Of a stretch of 64,000 nt of DNA, positions 34,101 to 49,100 are shown one piece after another. The stretch spans positions 7,621,808 to 7,685,807 of the forward strand of contig JAKJHU010000039.1 of the NCBI GenBank assembly GCA_022316685.1, in the 5' to 3' direction. Source of the DNA: Progne subis subis (taxonomy: Eukaryota; Chordata; Aves; Passeriformes; Hirundinidae). The notes below the pieces were generated by a model that was not told where the DNA came from, ran no database searches, and saw nothing but the letters and a program-made list of their open reading frames with translations. Numbering within the stretch: position 1 is the first letter of the stretch; each line of letters begins with the position of its first letter. The position numbers and the translations under genes are program-made.

Positions 34101-37100
34101 ACTTTGCAGACATATTCTGAAGGAAATTATATAGCTAATGATAAAGGTTGTGATTTGCTTTTGTTTGAGAGTGGATGGATATTGAAACTAGTGTTTCAGG
34201 TCAGCTCCAAACTGGAAGCAGGCACACGTGCAGGGTGGTGTATTTCACGATCTTCTTGGGGAGTTCTAGCAGCATCACCACAGATTTCGAGGTATGCAGC
34301 TGATTAACAGGTAGTCCTGCCAAATAATATTTGCTGTTTCTTTACTCCTTCCCAGATTTACATATTGCATCCAATTAAATTATTTTGCAAGTTACTCATA
34401 TGTTAACATTACAAAAATCAGTGGCATATTCATCTTCTGGTGATAATGAGTCACAGACACTGCTAGTCACTTGGCATGAAGAATGGCTAACATTTTACCA
34501 TCAGCAAAAGCCACTAGCTCAAACTACAGAAACTTAATGAATGAGGAGAAACAGTTTTGTTAAATAGTTGAGATGGAGTAAAACAGCGAAACTGTTGTGC
34601 TTATACATGTTAATCCCAAATTGTAGTTTAACTGTGTGCTATCAAGTCCACTTGAACAGGAGTTTAAAGAATGCATTTAATATAACTTAATTGAAATTAT
34701 GGGCTTTTTTTTGTCTTTTAAATTACCTTTAACAATTTAAATGTATGTAGAGGCTCTTAGTTGCAATCTCAGCTTATTATTGTAGCCCTTTTCTGCATAG
34801 GTGTTTCAGCTTATTCTTTTTCCACCTTGTGTGATTGTTTCACTTTTTTTTGTGAAATAAAACTAGAACTCTTCTGGTCAGGCTTTCTGTTGCTGTCTGT
34901 CAAAGTAAAAGTACTTAGCTATTAATGACAATGGAAATTTGTAGATTAAGGCACTCGTGTAACAAAGTAAGACCTGCTTAAAACTTTTTTTACACAGCAA
35001 ATTAAATAGGCCTTATTAATGCTCAGAAGGAGAAAACATCTTTCCCTTTGTCTGTTCTGTAAGTTACCTCTGTATATTTAGTGTTAACAGATCTGGTAAG
35101 CAAAAACTTATCAGGAGTAATCAGCTCATTTGACAAATAAAAATTGTGCAAAGGGTCATATGTTAGATTTCTAATGTGTAAAATAGGAATACTTTCAGTT
35201 TATTTTTTAGATCAAGTATGTTTACTTTAATTCACACTAAACATTTTTCTTTCCAAAGTATCTATTCCCTAGGGAGAAAGTATATATCTTTATCTTGTAT
35301 TTGCTAACAGGTATAAGAATAAATTCTAGAGAGCCAAAGACTGTTAATGTGAGCTAGAGACTGTTATTGTGGAACAGTTTAGCTTTACCTCTACCTGCTT
35401 AAAACTACATTCTCCTATGTTTATCAGGATTGTAAAATTCCAATAAATCAAAGTTAGATATATAGAAAATCAATTTTTCCTTTAGAGGTAGGGATAAGAA
35501 TCCAAAGTTCTGGTTTTCAGGAATATATTTACAATCTGGGCTGCCTTTAAAAGCATCTTTTATTCAAACAGTAAAGTACCCTTTAACAGGTCAGACAATT
35601 GTGGAAAAACTAACAGGCTGAGAGAGCAGCTCTGTTGGTATCAAGGTGGTTTCACATTTTGTGGTCTACAGGTTTGCTCTTTCTGTTATTTTAATGAAAA
35701 AATAAAGTCAGATCATTGCTACACTTCTGTGCTGGAGTGCAGCATTGAGTAAATTAGAAAATGTATTGCTGTCAACAATAGACTACAGTTTTCATTATTT
35801 TAAACCATACAAAGCATTATGTTCTTAGGGAATTATTGGTTTGCACTAATGCAGACATCTCTCCCAAATGAAATTTTGTTACTGTTACAGTGACAAGTCT
35901 CATGTGTTTCCTACTAAGCTTTTTTTCTTTTAACAAAGGCAGAGGATATGGCAGCAGTGAAATACCAGCACTGGAGTAATTTACTCTGTGGCCTCCAATA
36001 TAGTGAGATCTTCAGCATCCTATAGCAGGGTTTTCTGAGATGGAAGTAGGGGTGTGCTCTGTATTTTTCAGGGAGCAACTTTGTTACAATGTGATGTTTA
36101 GAATTGCTCCTGATATTTAGGTCTGTTTTATTGTTGGTGGTTGTTTGTTTGTTTGTTTTTTCTCTTTTTCAGTTATAAGAATTCTAAAATACTAATGTCT
36201 TTCTGGTTTCTCCTTGTAAAATGGGAATTGTGACCTCATTGTCACTGGTATTGTGGAGATTAATTAACCTTGTCTAGTTATTTTGAGAACATCAAAGGTT
36301 ACAAAAGTCAGAAGGGAAGATTAAGTCTAAATTGACATCCTCTCTTCTGTCCTGTTCCTTATATTTTATATGGTTATTACTGGATTGAGCATCTTGTTTG
36401 ATACAAGCATAATGTGTAGCTAATGCTTCTGAGATGGCATCCTCCTAATTTTACCCTCTCTTTTGCTATTAAATCTGCTGCCTAAGTTGTCTTTGTTGTT
36501 GAAATTTCCTTGCTCTTTCCCATAAGAATTGGCCAGTCTGATGAATTCTGTATACAGCAGTCAGTTCACCTTTTCCTGTTTAGATTAAAAGCTAGTAGTG
36601 TTATTGTGAATATACCTGCACACAAAGATTTCATCAGCTCTTGATCTTCCTCCCCTTCTCTAGTTCTTCAGTTTAGAAGTTCTTCAGAAATACTTTCCAG
36701 TGTTGCCTTCATGCATGCAGTTTATAGTAGTGCCTTTGACTTACTGTTAGCAGTTAAACATGCCAAGTTGGGTTAGTTTGTTTCCAAAACTTTGTACAGT
36801 AAATGTGGTTTTAGTTGCGTGTCTTCAGAGTTGCTTTCAAGGCTATGAGTGCTTGCTGCTTAGTTATGGCTTGATGTATTACCTAGACTAAGATCTGTAA
36901 CTTGGCATTTGTGTATGTTTAAACACATTTTGTTTAAATGAGCTTGTGCCTCTGGGTATTCCAGACAACTCATCACATTGTCACTCTTTAGTCTGGCATT
37001 TAATTTTTTTTTTTTTTTTTTCCCTAGTGGTATCGTCAAGTATCCTTTGGTTCAGAATTTTGTGTGTGAGATAAAACTGAAGTGATTCTTGCAAGTACTG

Positions 37101-40100
37101 TGCAAAAGATGGGTGCAGTGTTAAGGCATCACCTTTTGAAAGTGTCAGCTCCTAACAGATTGGATGAGACCAATAAAAGATGTTACAGGAATTTCAAACT
37201 GTGGGCTTCCTTTTTTTCATGACTACTGGTCAAGTGATTTTTAATATTGGCCTCCTAAGAAGAGGTATAGATAGCACAGATGTTAAGTAGATTGCTAATA
37301 GGGAAGTGGAAGTTTTCTTGTCTAAGTCAGTACTTTTTTTGAGCACCTGGGAATCCAGTAGAAGCTAGTCTGGAGATGTACATACTTAGGCACACATACT
37401 AAATCATACTTTTTGTTTAAATTGCTTATTTCCTTTTGAAATGTTGACAGATGTAATATGTACTCAAAGCACTATCTATTTGCACAATTGAGGTTGCTAC
37501 TAGTGGAAATCATCAGCAGAAAGACCTGCAGTTTCACATACTTTAATTTATTCAGCTATTGTGGGCTAAGTGTCTGTAAAATATTTACAAAATGCTGGAG
37601 ATTGGAGAACAAACACGTGGAATTATTGCCCTGAGGTATGGCATAGCTTTTATAACATGCTGAAAAATGCAAAAGGCAGCCTAACACATCCTTTATAAAT
37701 TCAGGAATAAAGCAAATGATGATGTATTTAGAAATACAGAAATTACCTATCCTGTGGAAACTGTTTCCATGTATAGATTTTTCTTATTTTTCATTTTACA
37801 CAACTAATATTTACGGGATGTGTAGTTGAATACTAAATGTCCGATAGTAATTGTCTTCCTGCCTAATAATGGACTCTCAGAAGAGTAATTTATTTAGCTA
37901 AAAGAAAATTTGTAGTAATTTATTTATTTAGTAATTTATTACTCTCAGAATATAATTTATTTAGCTAAAAGAAAGTTTGAAAGTGTTTTTAAATGTCAAA
38001 TTCCAATTCTAAATTAATTTCATTTCTAATAAAGTGGGGTTTCTACTGGAATGAATACAGGATGGAATTGTTAATTCTCCAGCTTAATTTTACTGGCCTG
38101 GGCAGTGATTGCAATTAAGAGTAGAGATTCAAAGTTGTGCAAATTTTAATGTTTAGTAATTCTGGTAAAAGTTCCTAAATTGCCAGTTAATTTTTAGTTG
38201 CTTTTCCCTCAAACCATTAAAATACAGTATGATGTGTCTAAAGTCTTATACATGAGTGACGTTTTCTGGACTTCATTCGGATTGTTACAGTGTTATATGG
38301 AAACAGTGCAAGATGTGTTTTGGCAATGAATCCAGAATACCTACAGGCAGTGCAGGTGTGTGGGTTCTCTTGTGAATGGTCTTGATTGCTCTGCTGCTGG
38401 CTTTGGTTCATATGTGGAAACAAAACAGTCTTCCAGCAAAAGAAACAATGAGGGAAAGTCAGAGATCTTTTCCCACAGAAAGAACTACAGAAAGGAAAAA
38501 CAATCATTACTCAAAAATGAGTTGAAACTTACTTTGCTTTAAGAAAAATCAGGTGTGCAGGATGTTCTTAAAAGTGTCAAAGTTGTGTGACGTGTTGTTG
38601 TAAATGTTTATCTGGTATATTTTTCCTCAAAAACTGTTATTAATGAGAGTTAATGTCAGAATTTTGGTTTTTATTTAAAATTATTATATATTAAGTAGTG
38701 TATACACGTATAATTCCTTTTTTTCCCACTTTTAACTGGTCTCAGCAGATGGTATGTGTTAAAAGATCCAGCTATTGCTGGCAGGCAGCTGGGCTTGGTT
38801 TTCTGCCACAAGTCACATGCCTTGGACCAGGCAGCTTCACTGAAGGCTTTGTCACATGCCAGGGGCTCTGCATCAACTGAATCCAGCGGTTACTTTGGAA
38901 TTGAGTAACACACCCTAATGCTAGCAGTAGTTGTTAACTGTTTTGAGGATGAACTGAACTGCTCGTTTTTTCTTACATTTTCTTTTTAAACGTGCCAGCA
39001 GTGTAGTCTTCACTGTCTGTTTCTGTTTTAGCTAAGGATTTTAAGTGGATTAAAATATTAAATGTAATTACAGAAATGAGTTTACAGTGCCTATTTTTAC
39101 CTCCTTGGTATCTTTTTACATTGGCAAGCTGTAAAATAGCTGAGTCACTTCATTAGAGTTGAAGGGATTAGCCCTGGTAGGAGCTTACTGCTGTAGCTAT
39201 TTAAAAATTTTGTATCCCTGTGGATATTTCTGTTCCTAAAGAGGTGTGTGTGTCTGTGTGTGTGTAAAGGTTCAGAAGTGTGTCAGCATATGGAGTTATG
39301 CTGATTATAATGTTGTAAATTCTGTAGTAATGTAATTATACGGACAAATTTTCTTAGCCTTTCTTGACATCAAGATTATTATGATATTTAGAAAATGTTT
39401 TTTGATTTTTTTTTTGGCAGAGAAAGAATGCATGTTAAAGAATTTGTGTATTAGTGCTCTTTACAACAATATATTTAATTATAAATTATACAGAATCAGC
39501 ACTTTTTAATGTGGTTTACTTCTTGATGTCAGTACAGGAAACAGGATGCTCTAGTACCTTAATCTTAATAGATCATAATATAGATGGGAAATATTGATAA
39601 GGAATGTTACCTATTTTGGACAAACCTATCTTTCAGCAAGATCTTTGAAACGTGAGTGGAAAACTTGGAAGATAGTAACTATCAGCAGCTCTTCTTCTGG
39701 AGGTACAGGAATGAAGTTGGGTGGACATTGAGAGCTGCAAGACTTAAAGTAATTAGCAAGAGCTCTAGTGTGGGTTGTAGAGTAACCTCATTAACTTGAA
39801 GTTGGTCTTTCACTAAGGAGTAACATAGATTGACCTCATTAATTCACTAAGTAGTCCCTAATCACTCTTCTAAAGTACACATTTTAAGTACTTCAGGAAG
39901 TGCCCAATGTGATACTAATACAGCTCCCTAGAAATAAAAATCTAAAAATATTTTCCTTTCATTTTCATGTTTATTTGAAGAAGGGCCTAATAGAAAACTG
40001 AACTTGGGAGGTACCTATTTGCCATTATTTTCTGATCTGAATAAACACTATTAAAGAATAGCCTTTTCTCTATTAAAGAAAACTCACCACTATCTTTTTG

Positions 40101-43100
40101 CTTGTTTCACTGCAAATACGTCATTGTGATTCCATTCCTACAACTTTAGGATTTTTCTATCATAGTTTTTTTTTTTTTTTTCTGAGGTGTATTTGTTCTA
40201 GTTAATATATGGTCTGGATAAAAGCAATATGTGAACCCCGTTTTGCTATTGGGATGGTTTAGAAATTATGCACTTAGCTTTCTTTTTCCTTGGTGAGTGT
40301 TGATGCTTGCGGGTTTATGGATGTATTTTTCTCTTGGAAATCAAAAGCATCATTTGTCAGTAGGTGGAAGTGCACTAAAAGCTGATCATTGGTTGCTATC
40401 CTGTCACATCAGTTCATTTAGTACTTTAGCTCTGACCTCAGTTTCCTTTCTGTCCCAGGAAGTTTTCATAGTCTTGTTTTTCCCACGTAGACTGTTTTCT
40501 AGGGTGAGTCCAATGTTCAGCCTTTGTCTGTGTTATGGACACTCCTGGAATGCTTTGTTTTACTACCTGTCAAAATGCATTTTAGTTCTGAGCATAGCCA
40601 TAGTTAGAACAGCAATAAAGTCTTTTTTACTAGGGGGCCCTAATCTTCCTCCTCCAATATCTGAAGCTGTTCTAGGTCCTTTCAATCTGTTTTGGCCTCC
40701 TTAAGAAAGCCAGTAAGGATTTACCTTGGAATTACAGTATGATAGTGATGCATACATAACATGATTGTCTGATTCACTCTTTGGTTCCTGCTGGTGTTGA
40801 CTTTATTTGCTTACTTAGTGCTTCATTAAAAAGAGGGGCTGATCCTGAGGAGGTGCTGTGTTTGGCCTGTTGCTAGAGTTGCTTCTAGGTAAGCAGTGGA
40901 TTTCTTTTCCCTCTGCTGCTTTTGCTTATACTTTAGTGCTTTTACTTGGGATTGGATTAAGTGAAGACTCAAGGGCTACTCTGAAAACCCGTTTTCACAA
41001 TTTTGAGGCATAAAGACCACTGAATAAGGGCAACACTTTAGTCAAATTTGTTGTGGGCGTGGTGTTCCACCTACACCTGGTAGTTCTTTCTCTGGCACTA
41101 CTCACACAGGTACGTTCTTCTCCCTGAGACAATGTAGAGCTGATGCTCATCGTTTCCACCACAGGAGGCCGTGTCATCACTTAGTGCAGATTTGGGGATT
41201 AAAGAGTGATCACTGTAGAGCTGACCTGTGTCCTTTTGTTTGTATGCAGTTCTTGATGGAAAAGTTAGCTATAGCAAAAAGACTGAAGTCCTTCAAAATG
41301 ACAACTAGGCAATTTTATGCTGTAATTGTTTAGCTGCCTGTTCGAGAAGATCATTGCTGGAGCACCAGGGATGTGTTCATATATCCTTTTTTCCTGCTAT
41401 CACAGGCTGAACCATTGATGCAGACTGTGTGTAGACAAAACTGGCACTTCTGGTATCTTGTTTTCAGGAACTTTGCACACTAATAAGGCCTGAGGGAACT
41501 TCAACAAGCCAAAAAAATCTGAATTTATCTGTATGGTCTGTGTGTGCTTATTAGTGTAATCTTTATATATTGGGATATGTCTGGAGAGGAGACTGCACAA
41601 CCTGTCTGTTTGTAATTGCCGAGTCACTCTCCATGATTCCGTGACAAGTCAATGCAGTCCCAAGTTACTGGAAAAGGAAATATTGAACCTATCTATAAAG
41701 GGTAGAAAGGAGGATCCTGGGAACTACTGCCCTGTCAGCTTCACCTCTGTACCTGGGAAGCTGCTCCTAGAGTCTGTGCTAAGGCACACAGAGCATGGGG
41801 AGATGGTTTGAGAGAGCCAGCAGGGCTTCACCCAGGGCAAACCCTGCCTGACCAACCCTGTGGCCTTCTGTGATGGGGTGACTCTGTCAGTGGACAGGGG
41901 AAGGGCTACAGATATCATTTCCCTCGACTTCTGTAAAGCCTTTGACAAGGTCCCTCCCAACCCTCTTCTCTCCAAATTGGAGAGAGAAGGATTTATGGGA
42001 CTGTTAGATGGATTAGAAATTGGTTGAATGGTCACATCCAGAGGGTAGTGGTCAATAGCTCAGAGTCCTGATGGACATCGGTGACAAGTGATCTGTTTTG
42101 GGACCAGTGTTATTTAATATCTTTGTCAGTGACATAGACAAAGAGATTGAGTGCACCCTCAGTAAGTTTGCAGATGATACCAAGCTGAGTGGTGTGGTTG
42201 ACACACCTGAAAGGTGGGATACCCTCCAGGGGCATGAAAAAGTTTGAGAAGTGGGCACGTGGGATTCTCATGAGTTTTAACAAGACCAAGCTCTGGTGCT
42301 GCACCTGGCTTGGAGCAGTCCCCTGTACAGCACAGGCTGGGGATGAACAGATGGAGAGCTGCCCTGCCCAGAGGGACCTGGGGGTGCTGCTGGGTGAGAG
42401 GCTGGACATGACCCAGCCGTGGGCACTCCCAGCCCAGAGAGCCAAACGTGTCCTGGGCTGCATCCAGAGCAGGGTGGGCAGCAGGGGAGGGAGGGGATTC
42501 TGCCCCTCTGCTCTGCTCTGCTGAGACCCCACCTGCAGGGCTGCATCCAGCTCTGGGTGCCAGCACAGGAAGGACAAGGACCTGCTGGAGTGACTGCAGA
42601 GGGATGGAGCGCCTCTCCTGTGAGGAAAGGCTGGGGAAACAGATTGTTCAGCCTGGAGAAGAGAAGGCTTTGGGCTAATGTAATTATGGCCTTCCAGTAG
42701 CTGAAGGGAGCCTACATGAAAGCTGGAGAGCTGAAGCTCTTTTTACAAGAGCATGTGGTGACAGTACAAGGTTATTCTAGTGGATTGACCATAGCTGAAT
42801 GCCAGGCACCCACCAAAGCTAGTCTGTTGTTCCCCTCTGCAATTGGGCAGGAGAGAGAGAATATAATGAAGGGTTCATGGTTGAGATAAGGTGTGTGAGA
42901 GAGATCACTCACAAAATACTGTCGTAGGAAAACCAAAGTTGAATTTGGGATATTAACTGAATTTATTACTAACAAAATCAAAGCAGAATAATGAGAAGTA
43001 AAATAAATCTTAAAAACACCTACTACCCTTTTTTTCTTCCTAGTCTCTACTTCCTCCTCCACCAGTAGTGCAGGGAGATGGGGAATGGGGTTATGGTCAG

Positions 43101-46100
43101 TTCATCACTCACTGTTCCTGCTGCTGCTCAGGAAGAGGAGTCCTTCCCCTGTTCCAGTGTGGGGTTCCTCCCATAGGTGACTGTCCTCCAGGAACTTCTT
43201 CAATGTGAGTCCATCCCATGGGCAACAGCTGCAATGTGGGTCACTCTTCCATGGGGTGCAGTCCTTCAGGCACAGCCTGCTCCAGCATGGATTTCCCCTG
43301 GGTTGGCATCCTCTTGGGCACCCATCTCCACCAGTTTGGATCTCCTCCATGGGCTGCAGGTGGATCTCTGCATCCCTGTGGTCCTCCATGGGCTGCAGGG
43401 AAACCTGAGCTCCAACACTTCCTGCCCCTTCTCCTTGTTGGTGTCTACAAGCTGTTCCTCTCACATGTTGTCACCCTGCTCTTCTCTGACCACAGTTACA
43501 TCTATACAATGACTTTTTTATTTTTCTTAAATATGTTATCACAGAGGTGTTACCACCATTCCTAATTGACTCAGCCTTGGTGAGCAGCAGGTCCATCCTG
43601 GAGCCACCTGGCATTGGCTCTGCTGGACATGGGGAAGCTTCTGGCAGCTTCTCACAGAAGACACCCTTGTAGCTCCCTCTGCTACCAAAACGAGGTTGCA
43701 CAAACCCAATATAACTGCCCAGAGAAGCTGTGGATGTCCAATCCTTGGAAGTGTTCAAGGCAGGGTTGGGTGGAGCTCTGAGCAACCTGGTCTAGTGAAA
43801 GGTGTCACTGTCCGTGGTGGGAGGGTTGGAGCTGAATGATCTTTAAGGTCCCTTTCAACCTGGGCCATTCTGTGATGAAACCTGATTTTCTTGGGGGAAG
43901 ACTGGATATCATTCCTCTAAATCAGAAAACACGTGTGCTGAAAGCAAGTGGAGATTGTTCTGTACCTGCTGATTGAAAAAGTGGTCTCTGATTAGTGTAG
44001 GTAGAGGTTCTGGCAGAAAGGTCACTTTAAAAACCCTCAACCCTTAAGTTTGTGCTAGAACGCTGTGCTTTTATAAGGACAGCATTGCTGGTACAGTACA
44101 CTGGCATTTGTGTGCTGACAAAGAATTCAGTATAAATTATATGCTCTTAGTAACTCAGTATTTTACTATGTCTGCTGGGTAATTGGCTCATAGGTGTTTG
44201 AAGGACAGGAATTTTAATTTTATTTTCTTTTTAAAATTTTCTTTGAAAAAAATACAGCCGAGTTCCTTTTGTGTTGTGTTTCTTTATAAGCTGTTAAATC
44301 ATAGAAGGAAAAGTAGGTTTTAGATTTGCTAAGTGTGGCTTTTAAGTTTCTGCAGCTGTGTGGCCATCCAAGAAGAATGGTGTACTACTCTTGCTAGTAT
44401 TAAAATAGACAGCGGAGCTCCCTGCCTTCTGCTTGGTAATATGTGTGTGGGTTTGTTTGGGACTTTTTAAGATTTGTGTTTATTGGATTTTTTTCTTGCC
44501 ATATAGTTTGAACAACATTGTTCATAGCAATATTTTAGTGATCTGCCTGGTGTTGCATAAAATTCAATATAAAAGATCCAACACCAAAACCCTTGAAAAA
44601 TACATTGTCCATTTTAAATTTTATATACTGAAATGCTTCTTGTGTGAGCATATGGTGATCATGTAATAATAAGTACAAATTTCAGACCTTCCCCCCTGCC
44701 CCCCCTTCCAGTGGATAATGTCTAAAATGCAAAGTTACTGTATAAATTCTTCTTAAAGATGTAGAGTTAAATAGCAAATTTCTCAAGCACAACAGACAGT
44801 ATAGTCTGGATAGGCCAGTATAAGTTTTATGTATGTGATTGAGCTTTATTGAAGCTTCACTTATTACTTTGTCCTGAAGTATTGTTGGGTAATGTATTTA
44901 TTTGTCAGGCAGCAATATTAGTTACTTCATAAAACATGGTAAGATCTTGAAGGAAACTATTAACATTTTGCTCTCCCAGGATTTGGTGTCTTTGTGTGAG
45001 TCATTGCATACCAGATGGGATACTGAATGACCTCTGAGTCTTCAGAATGATTCATTAACAAGTACTTCACCTGTCTTCCAGACTAAAAAACATGTTATTC
45101 TTTCCTCTCTGGATTTAGGAAAGTTTTGGGCTATCTTTTGAAAACCAAAACCCTCCTTAAAGGAAAAGTTGCAATATTTACTTCCTGTGGATTTAATCTG
45201 GTAATCTACATCTAGGGTTGAGGTATCCAGCCATTTTGACTACCGTCACAGCATATATCCCCTTCACTTAATTCCCCACCATCACCATGGAAGACTTTTT
45301 CCACTGGGGTGAGCCATCATAATGCTAAGTTATGCTAAATATGCTGCTGGAAGATAAATTGACTTAAAGTATAGCTCTGTATCTTAGAATTTTGATCCAA
45401 ATCAGTCTTATCCACAGCTGTTCTAATAATGAAAAGTATTATTTCAGTTTATGTTCTGTAATGTCAGAGGAATAGAAGGAGGACCATTGCAGCTTGCTTT
45501 TTTTTGTTTTGAAGTTTTGGGGATGTTCTTCATCATTGTTGCATATGGAAATGAGGCTAACAATAAAGAGGCCAGCGGCTACTGAGACATGGATATAAAG
45601 AGAAAATGCTATAGATGCAATCTACATTAATTAAATGTGTTCTCAGTGTGATTAAGGAGAAGAAATGAGGCAGAGGGTAGGGGAGGAGACTGAAACAGGA
45701 TAAAAAGACAAGGGAAAGAACATAGGGGAGAAGGACCACTCAAAATTAAATTGTGTATTAAACCCAAAGTATTTAGTTTTTGTGTATAAAATTTTATGGT
45801 TAAGTAGCTATTAATCATCATGAACCTTGAAACACAGTTAAGAAAACATGCATTGTTTGGTGATGTGAGGTTAATTCCTAGAAAAAAATCCCAACAAGAT
45901 AAATTTTTCCCCTGTATGACTGTAAAATTTCGAGAGTGTCTTTTTCTGCTGGCTCCTTAATGCAACATCTTTTCAGTTTACTTCTTTGAATTTTCCTGTC
46001 TGTATGAGATACAGTGTTCTAAATGAATGTTCTGAACCACCTATGAACTAGTTGAGCAAATGATGTGTGCATGGAAAGCATTAATGTGGAAGTGTATGAA

Positions 46101-49100
46101 ATTGCTTAATGTAGAGAAGTGTGCACAACATAGTAATGTGTTGTGGTTTATTCCCTGCAGATGCCCTCCTCGAACTTTTTTGCCAGCACTGTGTAAAATT
46201 TTTCTTGATGAAAGTGCTCCAGACAATGTACTGGAAGTAACAGCGAGAGCCATAACGTATTACCTGGATGTATCAGCTGAATGCACCCGTAGGATTGTGG
46301 GAGTGGATGGAGCTATCAAAGCACTTTGTAATCGTTTAGTAGTTGTTGAACTGAACAACAGAACGAGCAGAGACTTGGCTGAGCAATGTGTGAAGGTAAG
46401 TATACTTAAGAACCTCTTGTTTTTAAAGAACTGGATGATTTGTTATTTCCAAAGAGCATCCTTGTATTCTGATCCTATTTTTTTAATTAAAATGTGATGC
46501 AAAAACATCGGCTGTGACAAAAGTGTACATGTCAACACTGCTGCTTATCCTTACTGTCAGTCCAGTGCTCTTCACACTTTGATTTTCTTTAAGAAAAACG
46601 TATAGAAAAGGAAATGAAAAACAGTTGAAGAAATTTCCTGCTTATCTTGTATGACTAGAATGACAAGGGCTGTTTTTATGCTACCAAAGAAATGAAGAAT
46701 TGTTCCAGATACAGATAAATGACCTGGTGTGAAAAAAACATCTGCTGCCTTTTCAGTAGCACTAGATATAGCTCCCCTGCACCCTTGTGAAGGTTTTAGA
46801 GAAATTTAGAAGACCCTTACAATGTCTCATTTAAAGCATAACTAATGGCTATGCGGTAGCATATTGTTGGAGTTCTTGATTACCATGGCATCAGAATTTA
46901 TGTATGTATTTCCTATTTGCTATTTCCAGTCAACTCAGAAGTGCATCACTGGGGTAATGGTACTCCTACAAGTTTCAGAACACTCAGTTGTGTGTTTCTC
47001 TCAGGATGAGAGATTATTATCTCTCTTCATGAACACCTGTTATGACCATGCCTTTGGGGGATGTTCTTGTATTGGCTCCCATATTTTTGAAGAAAACTGT
47101 AACTACTAACTAGTAGAGTACTGGAGGTTTTGGCCCCTTCTTGGGTGTTCAGGAAGAGAGGGGTTTTTCTTTTTTCCTGTTGTTTCATTTTCTTAACCAG
47201 TTTTATAGATGGATATAAGTATCTGACTATGGATATAAATAACTGATTTTTTGTGTGTACTTCATTCAAATTAAATTTCTTTTTGGCATAGGTGTTAGAA
47301 TTAATCTGTACCCGTGAGTCAGGAGCTGTGTTTGAAGCTGGAGGGTTGAACTGTGTTCTGACATTCATTCGTGACAGTGGACACCTTGTTCATAAAGATA
47401 CTTTGCATTCAGCTATGGCTGTAGTATCCAGACTCTGTGGCAAAATGGAGCCTCAGGATTCTTCATTAGAGATCTGTGTGGAGTCACTGTCTAGTTTATT
47501 AAAACATGAAGACCATCAGGTAATGTAATAGTTGGCTCAGTGTACTGTGAATTTAACTTTCAGTATGTTTAATAAAGGAATGACTAGGTAACTTTATACA
47601 GCCTCCCTAACTGTATGTTTAAATAGAAGTTGTTTTATTTGGATATTACGATAGTTTCCTTTATAGTTGTAATGATAAGAGAATAAAAATACTGCTTAGC
47701 GTTTGGATCCAAGTGCTGGTGTTTGAAAATAGTCTTATTTAACCTCTGAAAACTGTATCGAAAAATGTGCTGTAACTTTTTTCAGTGCATTTTGAGGCAG
47801 TTTCTGAAGTAATTATTGTTCTATGACTGTAGTTCAATCACTATAAAATTGAGCATAACTAAGAGGCAAAAATTAATTTGGTTTGTGTTTCTTTTGCCAA
47901 ACTAAGAGGAGCAATAAAAACATCCATAGTCTAAATCTATCTATAATTTAAATCTAAAGTATTACACTGGAAGCGAGATTAAATGATACTAGTAAAAATG
48001 CTGCTCCACTTCTTTAATGCGGTTTTACTAACTTGAGATGAAGTAGTCCTTGTAAAATCTAGAAGCTGAATCCCAGAGGAATTATCTTTCTACTGGTAGG
48101 ATCCTTTTGTGTATGTCATACTAATGCTCTGGAATAGCCATTTAGCCAAATTCTTGCTGTAGCCTGACCAGGCTTCTTGTCCATACTCAGAACTGAGTCC
48201 CTATTTCACTCTGACCTCTGTCCTCATTCCTTTCTCTACATGCACAGATCCAGCCTCCAGTCTGGTTTATTAAGCACAGCATATTTGGGAAACTAAATCT
48301 TTCTGCTTGTGAGATAATTTTTTAAAATATATATTTTTAGATCTTAAAATTTTTCAGGGGACTGTCATATACCACCCATTTCATAACAAGCTATCATGTT
48401 TTTTAGCCATTAAATTATTTTATTAGTACACTAATCATCTGAGGCAAGGTAATCTTGAAATTCAGACCATTAATTCTGTAGTATTTTAACTGTTTATCGA
48501 TTTATAAGGTGTTAGAGAAAAGCAGTTACTGGGGTTGTTGGAGATGGAAATGAGAGTTCAAATTAACTTAATTGTTCAGCAGTTAAGCTTAAAGATAAGC
48601 GTGCTTAAGATGGAACCCAGATGATAGAAAATAAATCTGTAGTGGTACCCTTAATGTTATGCATTAAACAAGCCTCAGGACTATAGTGGATGTTGGATGT
48701 GTATTATGGATTTGTCCAGTAATGTCCCTTTTCATGTTTGTTGCTCCCTGCCTTGTCCTTTTACCCTGTTGGGTTTGGTCACTTTTTGTGTGTGCTGCCA
48801 GTTAGTAACACCACTTGATGGATGGGTTCAGACCAGATCCATGTGACCCCAAGAGCATCTTATCTATAATTTTTGGTTTCTAACCTTTGTGTTACACTTG
48901 CAAGTTGAGAGAAGAAATATAAATACTCTGCAAGTACTCTTTTGCTTTGTAAACTGATGCCACTAATGCAGTGTGTTAAACAAGTGAACCTGCTTGTGTA
49001 TTTCTGACAGTTGTTAAGGTAAAAATCTATGGAGTATTTGCAAATTACGTAAAGATTGGCAGAATTGTTTATCTGTGTTGTCAAAGAACTGGGGCAAGAT

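Larger units (their letters stand above)
31149..46160 (+). other. HECTD1: HECTD1 intron 2 (15 kb)
   Basis: This is the largest intron in the window. It holds a palindrome at 32664-32687, a TTTG run near 36145, an 18-base T run at 37004-37021, a local duplication at 37873-37979, a TG repeat at about 39244-39265, and a CR1 copy with an LTR inside it at 41.63-43.88 kb. No other exon or gene is recognised. Open frames such as 40297-40704 (135 codons) look random. Confidence 0.85.

Noticed and set aside
40297..40704. 135-codon open frame in HECTD1 intron 2
   Set aside because: It is hydrophobic from T-rich DNA, with no homology that I recognise and no exon signals that would add it to HECTD1.
42110..42577. 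Minus-strand open frame of 155 codons over the CR1
   Set aside because: It is antisense to the CR1 reverse-transcriptase region, so a shadow of that degraded coding sequence.
46060..46160. In-frame Met codons upstream of HECTD1 exon 3 as an alternative start
   Set aside because: The sequence before the TTCCCTGCAG acceptor is intronic and the encoded residues do not resemble HECTD1. The known N-terminus is found intact at 31009.
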